Of a stretch of DNA of 64,000 nucleotides, positions 8,112 to 16,987 are shown one piece after another. This DNA is from an uncultured Gemmatimonadota bacterium (GTDB taxonomy: Bacteria; Gemmatimonadota; Gemmatimonadetes; Gemmatimonadales; Gemmatimonadaceae): contig CAIVZZ010000002.1 in NCBI GenBank assembly GCA_903910555.1, positions 1 through 64,000 of the forward strand, in the 5' to 3' direction. The position numbers and the translations under genes are program-made. Numbering within the stretch: the first letter of the stretch is position 1; every line of letters starts with the position of its first letter. The notes under the pieces are model-generated. The model ran no database searches, was not told the DNA's origin, and saw only the letters and a program-made list of their open reading frames with translations.

Positions 8112-11100
8112 GTGCGCCCCCTGCGACTTCCCTGGCTCCCATTCGCTCTCCGTGTCGTATTTGTCGCCGCTCCCGCACTCGCTGCGGCGCAGACCGGTGC
8201 CGATACGTCGCGAGCCAAGGCTGACTCAGCCAAGACTCGCGCGGACTCTGCTAAGTCACCGGTTTCGCCGGCTGACTCGAGCCGAATCACCGATCTGTTC
8301 GGGCAGCGGACCGACCTCGGCTTCCAGTTCAACGGCCGGTTCGAGTCGAAGCTCGAGCAGACCAAGAACCAGACGTGCAACTCGAGTCAGTTTTTTTCGG
8401 TTGCGGCGCAGTGCAACGGGTCGTTCCAGCCCGTCTTCGATTTTCAATTCGGCGTAAAGACCGGTGGCACCTTTGCCGACCGCGTCCACGTCAACGTGGA
8501 CTATAACTCCACGCGCGAGTTCGACGCGTCGAATAACATCTCGCTGTACTACGAAGGAAAGAAAGGCGATTGGCTGCAGCGGGTGGACGTGGGGAATGTC
8601 ACCTTCGAAGTTCCGGCGTCGCGCTACATCACGACCGGCATTCCGCAGGGGAACTACGGCATTCAGGCGTTGGCGAAATTCGGCGATCTGCGCGTGCGCG
8701 CGATCGCGGCGCAGCAGAAGGGAAATGTCGTCGCGAACAAGGTTTTCACTGTGGGCGGGGGGTCGCAAACGCAGGCATTGGTCACGCGCGACATCGACGA
8801 CTATCAGGTTGAGGCGCGGCGTTTTTTCTTCACGGTTGATCCGCGTCTGCTGGGCGGATATCCGAACATCGATATTCTGAACGCGGTGCAGATGCGGCAG
8901 CTCGCGAGCGCGCTGCCGGACTCCATCCGCCCGGTGCATATCGTGTTGTACCGGCTGTTGATCGGCGGTCAGCCACCCAATCCGAACGGCCCGCAGTTCC
9001 AGCTGATTGGTGATCCCAACTCGCGCCGCGGTCAGGTCTACGAGGTGCTGCGCGAGAACATCGACTACATCGTCGATCCGTCGCAGCTCTGGGTGAAGCT
9101 CACGCAGCCGCTGAATGTGAACAACGAGCGGCTTGTGGTTGCCTACACAGTGCGAAGTGTCGGCGCTGAGACGACCAATGCAAACACCGGCGGCACGCCG
9201 GACATCACCTACATCGCGTCGCGCCCGCAGTACGCGAATTTGATTTGGGATCCGACCGTAAATCCCGGCGACCCCGCGTCGTTTCGCGAAATGCGCAACG
9301 TGTATCGGATCGGCGGATCGGACGTGCAGCGGAACACGATCGGTATTTCGATCGCGACCGGCACGACCTTCGATCAACAGAAGCCGCTCGCGGGAATCGC
9401 GCCGTCGTTTCTTCAGCTGTTCGGCGTTTCACAGTCGGGGAATCCGGGCGCGTTCGATGCGGACAATAGACTCTGGCCGCGCGCCGGCGATCCAGGCTAC
9501 AACATCGCGGCGGGTGCGGGCAGCATCGGTGGACTGGCTGGACTCGGTGGGATCGGAGGAGCCGCCGGCGCAGCCACCGGCTCTCCCACCGGCGCGACCG
9601 ATCTCTTTCTCGTCTTTCCCTCGCTCACGCCATTCGCGCGCGCAGGACTCGCGCAGCCAGCCGGGAATCCCGCCAACGACGCGATTTACTCAACTCCGGG
9701 AATCTATCTCTACTCCCCGCAGCATCCGTCTCCGGTCTTTCGACTCCACCTGACCTACGAATCCGACGGCAGCGGCGACGGCACAGGCATCACGCTCGGA
9801 TCCAATCAGCTGCGGCCGCTGTCGGAGCGCCTGACGCTCGACGACGGCACCGTGCTCAAGCGTGATCTCGATTACACGATGGATTACGATCTCGGGCGCG
9901 TCACCTTTCTTCACCCGGACACGCTCTTCGCGCGGCCGCGGAATGTGACCGTGCGGTACGAGGAGAATCCGCTCTTCGTCACGGCGCCGACTTCCATTTT
10001 CGGACTCGCCGCATCGCTGCCGCTCAAGTACGGCGAGCTCAACTTCGTCGCGCTTGGTCAGGCGCAGAGCACGTCGCTCACGCGTCCGCAGCTCGGTTAC
10101 GAAGCGCAGTCGTCGCTGATCACGGGCGTCACCGGAAATTTCGCGTTCAACGCGCCATGGTTTGCTCATCTCGTGGATAAACTGCCGGGCGCAAATCCGA
10201 ACGCTCCCGCCAGACTGCACTTGCTCACCGAGATCGCGATGAGCCGGCCGCAGATCGGTGGATCGTCGACAGCCTACGTAGAAACGTTCGAAGGGAATGG
10301 CGGAACCATCGTCCCGCTCAGCGATCCGAGCTGGTATCTCTCAAGTCAGCCTGCGAACGGTACAAAGCTCAGCGGGCTGATTGGCGGAACGACGACGCTC
10401 GATCTCACGCGCGCCGCAACGCTCGCGTGGCAGAACAACGGACTCAATCCGGCAGGACAGTCCGTGACCTTTACGTTGCAGCAAATAGACCCGCTCACCG
10501 ACATCGTCGGCGCGGGCCTCCAGCAGCCGGAGCCGGTGCTCTGGCTGACGATGTATCCGCTCGGTGTCGGCGGCGCATTGAATGATCAGACGAAAAAATA
10601 TCAGTGGCTCACCCCGGGCGGTCCGTCTGGCCGGCGGTGGCGCTCGATCCGTCAGGCGCTCAGCACGACTGGTACCGATCTCTCGCACGCACAGAACATC
10701 GAGATGTGGGCGCTCGTCGACACGGCAACCGCGCGGCGCCAGCACAACCCGACGATTGTCATTGACGTCGGCGATGTCTCGGAAAACACTGTGGCCGTGG
10801 GGCCGACGAATCTTCTCGTGCAGCGCACCGCGGCCGGCGTCGACTCGGCGTACAGCGGCCGTGCAGTGTATGGGCGCGATACGCTTCAGTCCGAGCGCGA
10901 TCCCTTCACGCGCGCGTTCGATCAGACCAAGAACGACATCGGCCTGCCCGGTGACGTGATTCCGAACCTCGCGTTCGCGTCAACTGATTCGTCGGTCAAT
11001 ATCAAGAACTACAAGATGTGCTCGCGCGGCAACACGCAGCTGCGCCAGATCGGCGATACAAAAACGAATTGCACGGTGAACAACGGCCGCCTCGACGAAT

Positions 11101-14100
11101 GGGATCTCGATGGCGACGGCGTGCTCAACTTCAACTCGCTGCAGCGCGAACAGGAGCGTCTCTTCCGCTACGCTGTCGACCTGAGCAATCCAAAATCATA
11201 TGTGCGCATCGGTGGCTGCGCCGCGTCACCGACCGACTCGCTCGGCGCCGCCGGCGAGCGCAAATGCTGGGTGCTCGTGCGCATTCCGTTCGGCGCGCCG
11301 CTTGATACCATCAGCGGCGGGCCAAACATTCAGCGCGTTCATACCATCCGTCTCACGATGGTGTCCGGCGTTGCCGCCGCGGACGACGAGTTCACGCAGG
11401 TTCCGATCGCGCGGCTCTCGTTCACAGGTGCGAGCTGGCTCAAGCGTTCGCAGCAGTCGCTCGTCGGCGTTGCGGGCGAACGGACTTCGGTTGGCCTGGT
11501 CGCCGCTGGAACGATCGGCACGGCGGATCAGGATTCCACGAGCGGGCTCGTCTATCAGTCGCCGCCAGGTGTGGTCGACCAGGCGGACCAGAAGCTGAGC
11601 GGCCTCGAAAATCAGCGCATTGTGATCAACGAACAGTCGATGCGCCTGACGACGACTTCACTCGCGAAGTACGAGCGCGCCGAGGCGTATTACCGCTTTC
11701 CGGAAGGCGCGAAGAATTTTATGCAGTACAAACAGCTGCGCGTTTGGGCGCGCGGCCGCGGAAATGGCTGGGGCCAGACGGGTGACCTCCAGTTCTACGT
11801 GAAGATCGGCAACGACGATAACAATTTCTATTTGTATCGCACGCCCGTGAACTCGGGGCAGGGGCAGGCCGCGTGGCTGCCGGAAGTGATCGTCGACTTC
11901 ACGCAGCTCAACGCGCTCCGTCTCAAGCTTGAAAACGCGTACCTGCAAAACAGCAAAGACACGCTGTCGTGTACGGCCGCCGATTCCGCATTGATTGCGC
12001 AGAGCATTCTTCCCGCCGGCCAGATCTCGCGCCGGTACGCGGCGTGCGGAAATGGCTACATGGTGTACACGGTTAATCCTGGAGTGAGCGCGCCGAATCT
12101 TCGCGCGGTGCAGGAGCTCGCTGTTGGTATCGTACGCGTCGACAGCTCCGGTATTGGCGCGACGCGCATCATGCCTGGCGACACGCTCGAGGTCTGGGTC
12201 GACGACATCACGCTCGCGAACAGCGTGAACACACCGGGTTATGCGGGCCAAATTGGCGTGGATCTTGAATCGGATTTGGGAGCGATTCACGCGAACTTCT
12301 CGCATCGCGATCCAAACTTCCGCCAGCTCGGCGAGGCGGCCTCGAATGTCGCGGATGACGACGTCGAGCTCAGCACGACGCTGCGGCTCGAGCGGCTCTT
12401 CGGCCGCGGCTTTGGCTATGCGATGCCGGTGACGATCACGCATTCGACAATCGTCACGACGCCGGAATATTTGTCAAACTCTGACATACTCGCGAACGGT
12501 ATTGCGGGGCTGCGTACGCCCAAGAGCGACGCAACCAGCGTGTCGCTCGGCGTGCGTCGCAGCGTGCCGCTGCAGGAAGGCTGGGCGGCGCCAATCATAA
12601 ACAACCTTACGCTGACCACGTCGATTATCACGGCAAGCTCGCGCGACGAATTCTCAAGCGCGACACATTCGATGTTCAACGCCGGCATCGGCTACGCGAT
12701 CGGCGGTGGCCCGCGCACGACAGGAATGCCCGCGTGGTGGGAACGAATGTTCGACGGCCTGCCGCAGTGGCTCGCGACGTCGGAATTCGCGCAGTCGATG
12801 AAATACGCGCAGGTGCACACGGACCCGGTCGCATTCCGCTTCAGCAGCAGCTACACCAAGGGCGACGACGAGCGGTCGAGTTTCTCGAAGCCGGCGGTTT
12901 CCAGCACGGATACGGCATCGGTGGTGTCATCGCTGACGAATTACTGGAACAACGCGACGGCTGTTGAGCTCAGGCCGTTCGACGCGCTCAGCGCGCGCTG
13001 GGAGTTTTCATCGCTGCTCGATCTTCGAAACTACGGCGATACGTCGCTCGCGGGGATCGCCGCTACGAGCGAACGCAGTTCATTCTTCGGATTTGCAAAC
13101 GGACTCGAACGTCAGCGCAGCATCAGTACGTCAATCGATTTTCTGCCGAAACTGAAAGGCTGGCTGCGGCCGCGCTTCAACTTCTCGACCGGATACGCGA
13201 TGCTCCGCGATCCGAACACGACGCAAGTGTTGCATGTTGGCGATAGCAGCTCGGCGATTCGTCTGCCGCAGCGGCTCAATGCGTTGCAGTCGCTGAACAC
13301 GGGCGCGTCACTCGATCTCGTTCGTGTCATCAGCGCGTGGACCACGGATTCGGTGGCGCTGCGCAAACTGAACAACACTTTGCTCCCGGTCGATTTCAAT
13401 TATTCGCGCACGCTCAATTCGGCGTTCGACGGTACGCCGTACGCGCCGAGCCTCGGGTATCAGCTCGGCTTCTCCGGAGTGGCCGGGTACCTGCTCGAGA
13501 ACGGCCTGCTCGCGAGCAGCGCGGGGAGCAACGCAGCGGCAACCATCACCACCGGGCTCAAGTTGCCCTACGGCATGTCGCTGACCGCGCGGACGCAGCG
13601 GCTGGCCACGCGGAATTGGAACAGCGGCATCGACACGAGTCAGACGATCATCGACGGTGAGCAGCTCACGCTCCCCGATCTCACATTGCGCGCGACGTAC
13701 CATCCGAAAGCGCTGCAGCAGTATATCACGAGCTTCACCGCCAATGTCCGGTACGTGCTGACTCACCAGCGGTCGAGTGTGCCGAGTATTTCGACTCTGC
13801 TGCCGGCAGATGTTCGCACGAGCCGGGTGGTGAGTTATCCGGTGGGGGCGAGCGTGGTATGGAACGACGTCGGCAACCTCACGACCGGTTTTAGCCTGGG
13901 ATCGTCATATCGTGTGGATTCAGTGCCGGGGAGCATCACGGACTCTCATGCCCGCGATATCAGCGCCGACGCCTCGCGTTCGTTCAAGCTTCCAGTTGAG
14001 TGGAAGATGAAGAGCGCGTTGCGCGCGCGGATCGGCTTCCAGCAGACCACGTCAGTCAGTGATATATCAAACGGGCTCGTGGCCGGATTTCAGAGCCGGC

Positions 14101-14282
14101 TGGCAGACAATGGGCGACAGGCGATTACGTTGAATGCGGATACTGATATCGCGGACAACCTCACGTTCTCGCTGCAGAGTGCGCGGATCGTGACGTTCGA
14201 CAATAATTTGAATCGTAGATTGACGCAGGTCGTGCTGTCTGCGGTTTTGCAGATCGCGTTCTTCGGCGGAGAAATGAGATGA
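8112..14282 (+). CDS. sprA: SprA-like giant outer-membrane protein (type IX translocon homologue)
   Basis: This protein of about 2056 residues (2096 if the in-frame ATG at 7992 is used) resembles SprA, the very large outer-membrane barrel of the type IX secretion translocon in Bacteroidota. SprA-like landmarks are the repeated YTMDYDLGRVTFL segment near residue 588, the NEQSM motif near 1173 followed by YKQLRVWARG and WLPEVIVDF, and an N-terminal region with RRFFFTVDP. The GTG at 8112 gives a compact signal peptide ending PALAAA before Gln, and a good promoter lies just before it. The stop overlaps the start of a glutaminyl cyclase gene. No other type IX genes are in the window. Export function here is inferred from homology only. 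Confidence 0.75.
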   Translation: MRPLRLPWLPFALRVVFVAAPALAAAQTGADTSRAKADSAKTRADSAKSPVSPADSSRITDLFGQRTDLGFQFNGRFESKLEQTKNQTCNSSQFFSVAAQCNGSFQPVFDFQFGVKTGGTFADRVHVNVDYNSTREFDASNNISLYYEGKKGDWLQRVDVGNVTFEVPASRYITTGIPQGNYGIQALAKFGDLRVRAIAAQQKGNVVANKVFTVGGGSQTQALVTRDIDDYQVEARRFFFTVDPRLLGGYPNIDILNAVQMRQLASALPDSIRPVHIVLYRLLIGGQPPNPNGPQFQLIGDPNSRRGQVYEVLRENIDYIVDPSQLWVKLTQPLNVNNERLVVAYTVRSVGAETTNANTGGTPDITYIASRPQYANLIWDPTVNPGDPASFREMRNVYRIGGSDVQRNTIGISIATGTTFDQQKPLAGIAPSFLQLFGVSQSGNPGAFDADNRLWPRAGDPGYNIAAGAGSIGGLAGLGGIGGAAGAATGSPTGATDLFLVFPSLTPFARAGLAQPAGNPANDAIYSTPGIYLYSPQHPSPVFRLHLTYESDGSGDGTGITLGSNQLRPLSERLTLDDGTVLKRDLDYTMDYDLGRVTFLHPDTLFARPRNVTVRYEENPLFVTAPTSIFGLAASLPLKYGELNFVALGQAQSTSLTRPQLGYEAQSSLITGVTGNFAFNAPWFAHLVDKLPGANPNAPARLHLLTEIAMSRPQIGGSSTAYVETFEGNGGTIVPLSDPSWYLSSQPANGTKLSGLIGGTTTLDLTRAATLAWQNNGLNPAGQSVTFTLQQIDPLTDIVGAGLQQPEPVLWLTMYPLGVGGALNDQTKKYQWLTPGGPSGRRWRSIRQALSTTGTDLSHAQNIEMWALVDTATARRQHNPTIVIDVGDVSENTVAVGPTNLLVQRTAAGVDSAYSGRAVYGRDTLQSERDPFTRAFDQTKNDIGLPGDVIPNLAFASTDSSVNIKNYKMCSRGNTQLRQIGDTKTNCTVNNGRLDEWDLDGDGVLNFNSLQREQERLFRYAVDLSNPKSYVRIGGCAASPTDSLGAAGERKCWVLVRIPFGAPLDTISGGPNIQRVHTIRLTMVSGVAAADDEFTQVPIARLSFTGASWLKRSQQSLVGVAGERTSVGLVAAGTIGTADQDSTSGLVYQSPPGVVDQADQKLSGLENQRIVINEQSMRLTTTSLAKYERAEAYYRFPEGAKNFMQYKQLRVWARGRGNGWGQTGDLQFYVKIGNDDNNFYLYRTPVNSGQGQAAWLPEVIVDFTQLNALRLKLENAYLQNSKDTLSCTAADSALIAQSILPAGQISRRYAACGNGYMVYTVNPGVSAPNLRAVQELAVGIVRVDSSGIGATRIMPGDTLEVWVDDITLANSVNTPGYAGQIGVDLESDLGAIHANFSHRDPNFRQLGEAASNVADDDVELSTTLRLERLFGRGFGYAMPVTITHSTIVTTPEYLSNSDILANGIAGLRTPKSDATSVSLGVRRSVPLQEGWAAPIINNLTLTTSIITASSRDEFSSATHSMFNAGIGYAIGGGPRTTGMPAWWERMFDGLPQWLATSEFAQSMKYAQVHTDPVAFRFSSSYTKGDDERSSFSKPAVSSTDTASVVSSLTNYWNNATAVELRPFDALSARWEFSSLLDLRNYGDTSLAGIAATSERSSFFGFANGLERQRSISTSIDFLPKLKGWLRPRFNFSTGYAMLRDPNTTQVLHVGDSSSAIRLPQRLNALQSLNTGASLDLVRVISAWTTDSVALRKLNNTLLPVDFNYSRTLNSAFDGTPYAPSLGYQLGFSGVAGYLLENGLLASSAGSNAAATITTGLKLPYGMSLTARTQRLATRNWNSGIDTSQTIIDGEQLTLPDLTLRATYHPKALQQYITSFTANVRYVLTHQRSSVPSISTLLPADVRTSRVVSYPVGASVVWNDVGNLTTGFSLGSSYRVDSVPGSITDSHARDISADASRSFKLPVEWKMKSALRARIGFQQTTSVSDISNGLVAGFQSRLADNGRQAITLNADTDIADNLTFSLQSARIVTFDNNLNRRLTQVVLSAVLQIAFFGGEMR

Positions 14283-15244
14283 GCGGATTGAAGATCACCG
14301 GAATCGTTGGTCTCACGATTGCTGCCGTGACTGCGTGTGGCGCAACGGGCGACAAACCGGCGTTCATCGCGCGCACGTCAAATGAGTTCAACGCCGATTC
14401 GGCGATGAGCTACATCAAGCAGCAGGTCGCGTTTGGGCCGCGCATTCCCGGAACTGCGGCCGCGACGAAAACCGGCGATTGGATCGTCGCACACCTCAAG
14501 CAGACCGCCGATACCGTGCTCGAGCAGCGCTGGACGCACACGCTCGCGAACGGAAAAACGCTTCCGATGCGGAATATCTTTGCGCGCTTCAAGCCGGGTG
14601 CGAAGGACCGCGTGTTGTATATCACGCACTGGGACACGCGGCCGGTGGCCGATTCTGATCCGGATCCGGCAAATCGCGCGAAGACATTCGACGGCGCGAA
14701 CGATGGTGCGAGCGGCGTCGCGCTGCAGCTCGCGGTGGCCGACGCGCTGAAGAAAGTGCCGTCGACGTATGGCGTCGACCTGTTGTTCGTGGATGGCGAG
14801 GACTGGGGAACGTTCACGCCTGATGTAGACGTCCTGATCGGCTCGACCTACTTCGCGCAGCATCTGCCGAATCCGGGATACGCGCCGCTGTTCGGCGTGT
14901 TGTGGGATATGATCGGCGACGCCGACCTCAACATCTATCAGGAAATCAATTCCGCACAGGCGGCGCCCGAAGTCGTGCAGAAGGTATGGGGCACCGCCAA
15001 GGATCTTGGCTATGAGAAGTATTTCATTCCCGAGGCGAAGGAGCCGATCACGGACGACCATCTGCCGCTGATCAAAGCCGGCTTACGCGTGATCGATGTG
15101 CTTGACATTGACTACGGTCCGCGCGATGCGAACGGTGTCGTGACGACGAATTATCATCATGCGGTCGCCGATAATATCGAGCATGTCTCGGTGAAATCGA
15201 TGAAGATCGTCGGCGATGTCGCGATTGCGTTATTGCGGCCGTAA
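14279..15244 (+). CDS. Lipoprotein glutaminyl-peptide cyclotransferase, M28 fold
   Basis: This 321-residue protein has a lipobox ending AVTAC (Cys20) and an M28-type zinc fold. Segments FGPRIPGTAA, GDWIVAHLK, HWDTRPVADSDPDPA and FDGANDGASGV match the Bacteroidota glutaminyl cyclase pattern better than ordinary aminopeptidases. Candidate zinc ligands are His117, Asp142 and Glu174. Such enzymes turn N-terminal glutamine of exported proteins into pyroglutamate in the periplasm. The ATG overlaps the sprA stop (ATGA), so the two are co-translated. Many exported proteins in this window start with Gln after signal cleavage, which fits the role. An aminopeptidase function cannot be excluded from sequence alone. 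Confidence 0.82.
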   Translation: MSGLKITGIVGLTIAAVTACGATGDKPAFIARTSNEFNADSAMSYIKQQVAFGPRIPGTAAATKTGDWIVAHLKQTADTVLEQRWTHTLANGKTLPMRNIFARFKPGAKDRVLYITHWDTRPVADSDPDPANRAKTFDGANDGASGVALQLAVADALKKVPSTYGVDLLFVDGEDWGTFTPDVDVLIGSTYFAQHLPNPGYAPLFGVLWDMIGDADLNIYQEINSAQAAPEVVQKVWGTAKDLGYEKYFIPEAKEPITDDHLPLIKAGLRVIDVLDIDYGPRDANGVVTTNYHHAVADNIEHVSVKSMKIVGDVAIALLRP

Positions 15245-15249
15245 GAGCA

Positions 15250-15391
15250 GTTGTCTCACAACGGATAACTATCAACTGAGCACTCACGACTGTGGTCCTA
15301 CGACTGAGTACTGAGAACAGCTGTTGCGGGTCCACGGCTCTCGGACCAAAGTGGTGAATAGTGAGTTGATAGTTGTTAGTTGTGAGACAAC
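15250..15391. repeat. Long imperfect palindrome, copy A
   Basis: The ends GTTGTCTCACAAC (15250-15262) and GTTGTGAGACAAC (15379-15391) are exact inverted repeats, and the arms continue with CTATCAACT and AGTTGATAG. It shares the 17-mer GTACTGAGAACAGCTGT (15308-15324) with copy B. Confidence 0.7.
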
Positions 15392-15400
15392 AACTAAAAA

Positions 15401-15435
15401 CAAAACCCGCGGGCCGATTGGCCTCGCGGGTTTTG
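15401..15435 (-). terminator. Strong terminator reading leftward
   Basis: CAAAACCCGCGGGCC pairs with GGCCTCGCGGGTTTTG around a GATT loop. On the minus strand the stem is followed by a T-rich run, so it would terminate a minus-strand transcript through the tRNA-like sequence. Confidence 0.7.
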
Positions 15436-15523
15436 TCGTCAGGTTTCCCTGACTTTTGCGCACCTGGTAAGTGTACCAAACGATAGTAGCGCTCTTACTG
15501 GGTGTCAATGAACTGTGAGGGCG

Positions 15524-15600
15524 TGCCCAGAGCGGGATTCGAACCCGCACGTGCCGCCTTCCTCACGGTGCGCAGCGCTGTCGCGCTGCCCTGTTTGACG
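15524..15600 (-). tRNA. tRNA-like remnant (intact T arm and 3' acceptor strand only)
   Basis: On the minus strand a perfect T arm, GCGGG-TTCGAAT-CCCGC (15548 to 15532), is followed by the acceptor strand TCTGGGC and discriminator A. I cannot find a matching 5' acceptor GCCCAGA upstream, nor a clean 7-base anticodon loop. The upstream sequence has Leu-tRNA-like words such as TGGCGGA. A decayed class II tRNA, or a 3' end left by past integration, fits best. A terminator lies just downstream. Confidence 0.35.
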
Positions 15601-15635
15601 ACAACGTTCGTCCGCCAACGACCCGACTGCATCGC

Positions 15636-15775
15636 AGTTCTCTCACAACTGACAGCTATCGACTCACAACTCACCACTTTGGTCTGACGACTGCGTACTG
15701 AGAACAGCTGTCGTGGGTTCTGAGTGCTCAGGCCAAAGTGGTGAGTGCTGAGTTGATACCTGTCCGTGAAGAGAA
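15636..15775. repeat. Long imperfect palindrome, copy B
   Basis: CCACTTTGG (15674-15682) and CCAAAGTGG (15733-15741) are inverted, and the arms carry ACTCACAACT-type words as in copy A. It shares the 17-mer GTACTGAGAACAGCTGT at 15695-15711 with copy A, in the same orientation, 387 bases away. Confidence 0.65.
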
Positions 15776-15830
15776 CAACGCCCGCGCCATTCTTGCCGTT
15801 CGCCACCGCACATGCCATATCTCGTCCACA

Positions 15831-16337
15831 ATGGCAAACACAGAATGGTGGCAGCGCGGTCCCGTCGACGGTGTCCCCTCGACGCTGCAGCCCGTCGCGC
15901 ACATCCTGCTCCAAGTCGGCGAGAGCGTGGACGAGATCGCCGCAAATCTCATTGAGGCTGAATGGAACGCGCGCCCGGCCGGCGTTGCATCGGCGGCCTT
16001 TCACGTGCGACACATGGCGGGCGTCATCGATCGCCTTTTCACATACGCTCGCGGTGAAACACTAAGCGAAGATCAATTCGCGTCGATGCGAGCCGAAGGC
16101 GATCCGCTCGCCGCGGCCGACGTTCCCGCCACGATCGCAGCGCTCCATGCACGAATCGCGGCGGCGCTCGTGCAGCTCCGCGCGACAAATCCTGAAACAC
16201 TCGGCGACTTTCGCGCAGTGGGCCGCGCGAAACTTCCGTCGACCGTCATCGGCTGTCTTGTGCATGGCGCCGAGCATGCGATGCGCCACGTCGGGCAGCT
16301 GTCGGTAACGGTACGCGTAGCGCGCGGCGCTGCATGA
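15831..16337 (+). CDS. DinB-family protein
   Basis: This protein of about 168 residues has a DinB/YfiT-like four-helix layout, with metal-binding histidine candidates in FHVRHMAGVIDRLF (about residue 63) and HGAEHAMRHVGQL near the C-terminus. DinB-fold proteins often act as thiol-dependent metal enzymes or have unknown roles. The start at ATG 15831 (MANTEWWQ) is chosen because the open frame further upstream lies in the repeat. Its stop overlaps the next gene by ATGA. Confidence 0.72.
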   Translation: MANTEWWQRGPVDGVPSTLQPVAHILLQVGESVDEIAANLIEAEWNARPAGVASAAFHVRHMAGVIDRLFTYARGETLSEDQFASMRAEGDPLAAADVPATIAALHARIAAALVQLRATNPETLGDFRAVGRAKLPSTVIGCLVHGAEHAMRHVGQLSVTVRVARGAA

Positions 16338-16987
16338 CCAAGTCATTCCTCGATCCGCACCACCCGCGCCTGTTGTGTGAATGCTGCGAGCTGCCGACGC
16401 GCATTGTGCCGTCGCTCCCGCCGGCGATCGCCGATTACAAGAGCACGTCGACGAGCTGCCCGCTCTGCGAATGGGAAAACGCTCCCGTCGACAAACACGG
16501 ACAAACCATCGCGGATTCCAATGAGCAGGCGACCGAGCGAAATGGCGGCCACACGCTCGCCGAGTCGCAATCGAACTTCCGGCGTTTCCTCTCGATGTAC
16601 GATCCGGCGCAGCTCGAGCCGTGGATGCCCGAGCCGCCGACTGCGGAAGAGCTGCGATGGAAAGAGGAACTCGTGCGATTGTACAAGCGAATCCTCGATC
16701 CATATGCGGTCGATGGCCGCGAATCGCTCAAACAGATTCTGGCGCTTGAGCGCGTGCTCGCAGATGCAGAGCAGGCTCGCGTCTCCGACGAAGAAGTCCC
16801 GATCGAGACGTCCGATGATGAGGAGACTGCAGAGCCGACCGCGCCGCAGTATTGGCGCAAAGGCGATGCCGGAATCCGCCACTTTACAAACACCGGCGGC
16901 GAGGGCGAGGTGTGGCCTCCGATCCGCAAACAAGGTGACGAACCCGGCGCAGCGCCGACGCAAAAACAAATCAATGACCACAACTAG
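16334..16987 (+). CDS. Cys-rich CPCC-like zinc-binding protein
   Basis: This 217-residue cytoplasmic protein has an N-terminal Cys cluster (Cys15, Cys17, Cys18) and a second pair Cys42 and Cys45 in SCPLCEWEN. The layout resembles the cysteine-rich CPCC family (CPCC... ICPxCxWED). The C-terminal half is acidic and charged, with no recognised domain. It overlaps the DinB gene upstream and the cyclophilin gene downstream (ATG at 16974), so the three are translated together. Its function is unknown. Confidence 0.6.
   Translation: MTKSFLDPHHPRLLCECCELPTRIVPSLPPAIADYKSTSTSCPLCEWENAPVDKHGQTIADSNEQATERNGGHTLAESQSNFRRFLSMYDPAQLEPWMPEPPTAEELRWKEELVRLYKRILDPYAVDGRESLKQILALERVLADAEQARVSDEEVPIETSDDEETAEPTAPQYWRKGDAGIRHFTNTGGEGEVWPPIRKQGDEPGAAPTQKQINDHN

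Larger units (their letters stand above)
15245..15830. other. 586-base intergenic region with repeats and a tRNA-like remnant
   Basis: I find no credible protein gene here. It holds two diverged copies of a long imperfect palindrome (15250-15391 and about 15636-15775), a strong terminator reading leftward (15401-15435) and a tRNA-like 3' half on the minus strand (15524-15600). Short open frames across it are translations of these RNA and repeat sequences. Confidence 0.7.

Noticed and set aside
15502-15687. 61-codon frame beginning MSMNCEGVPRAGFEP
   Set aside because: The peptide is a translation of the complement of the tRNA-like T arm and the neighbouring repeat, a common false call.
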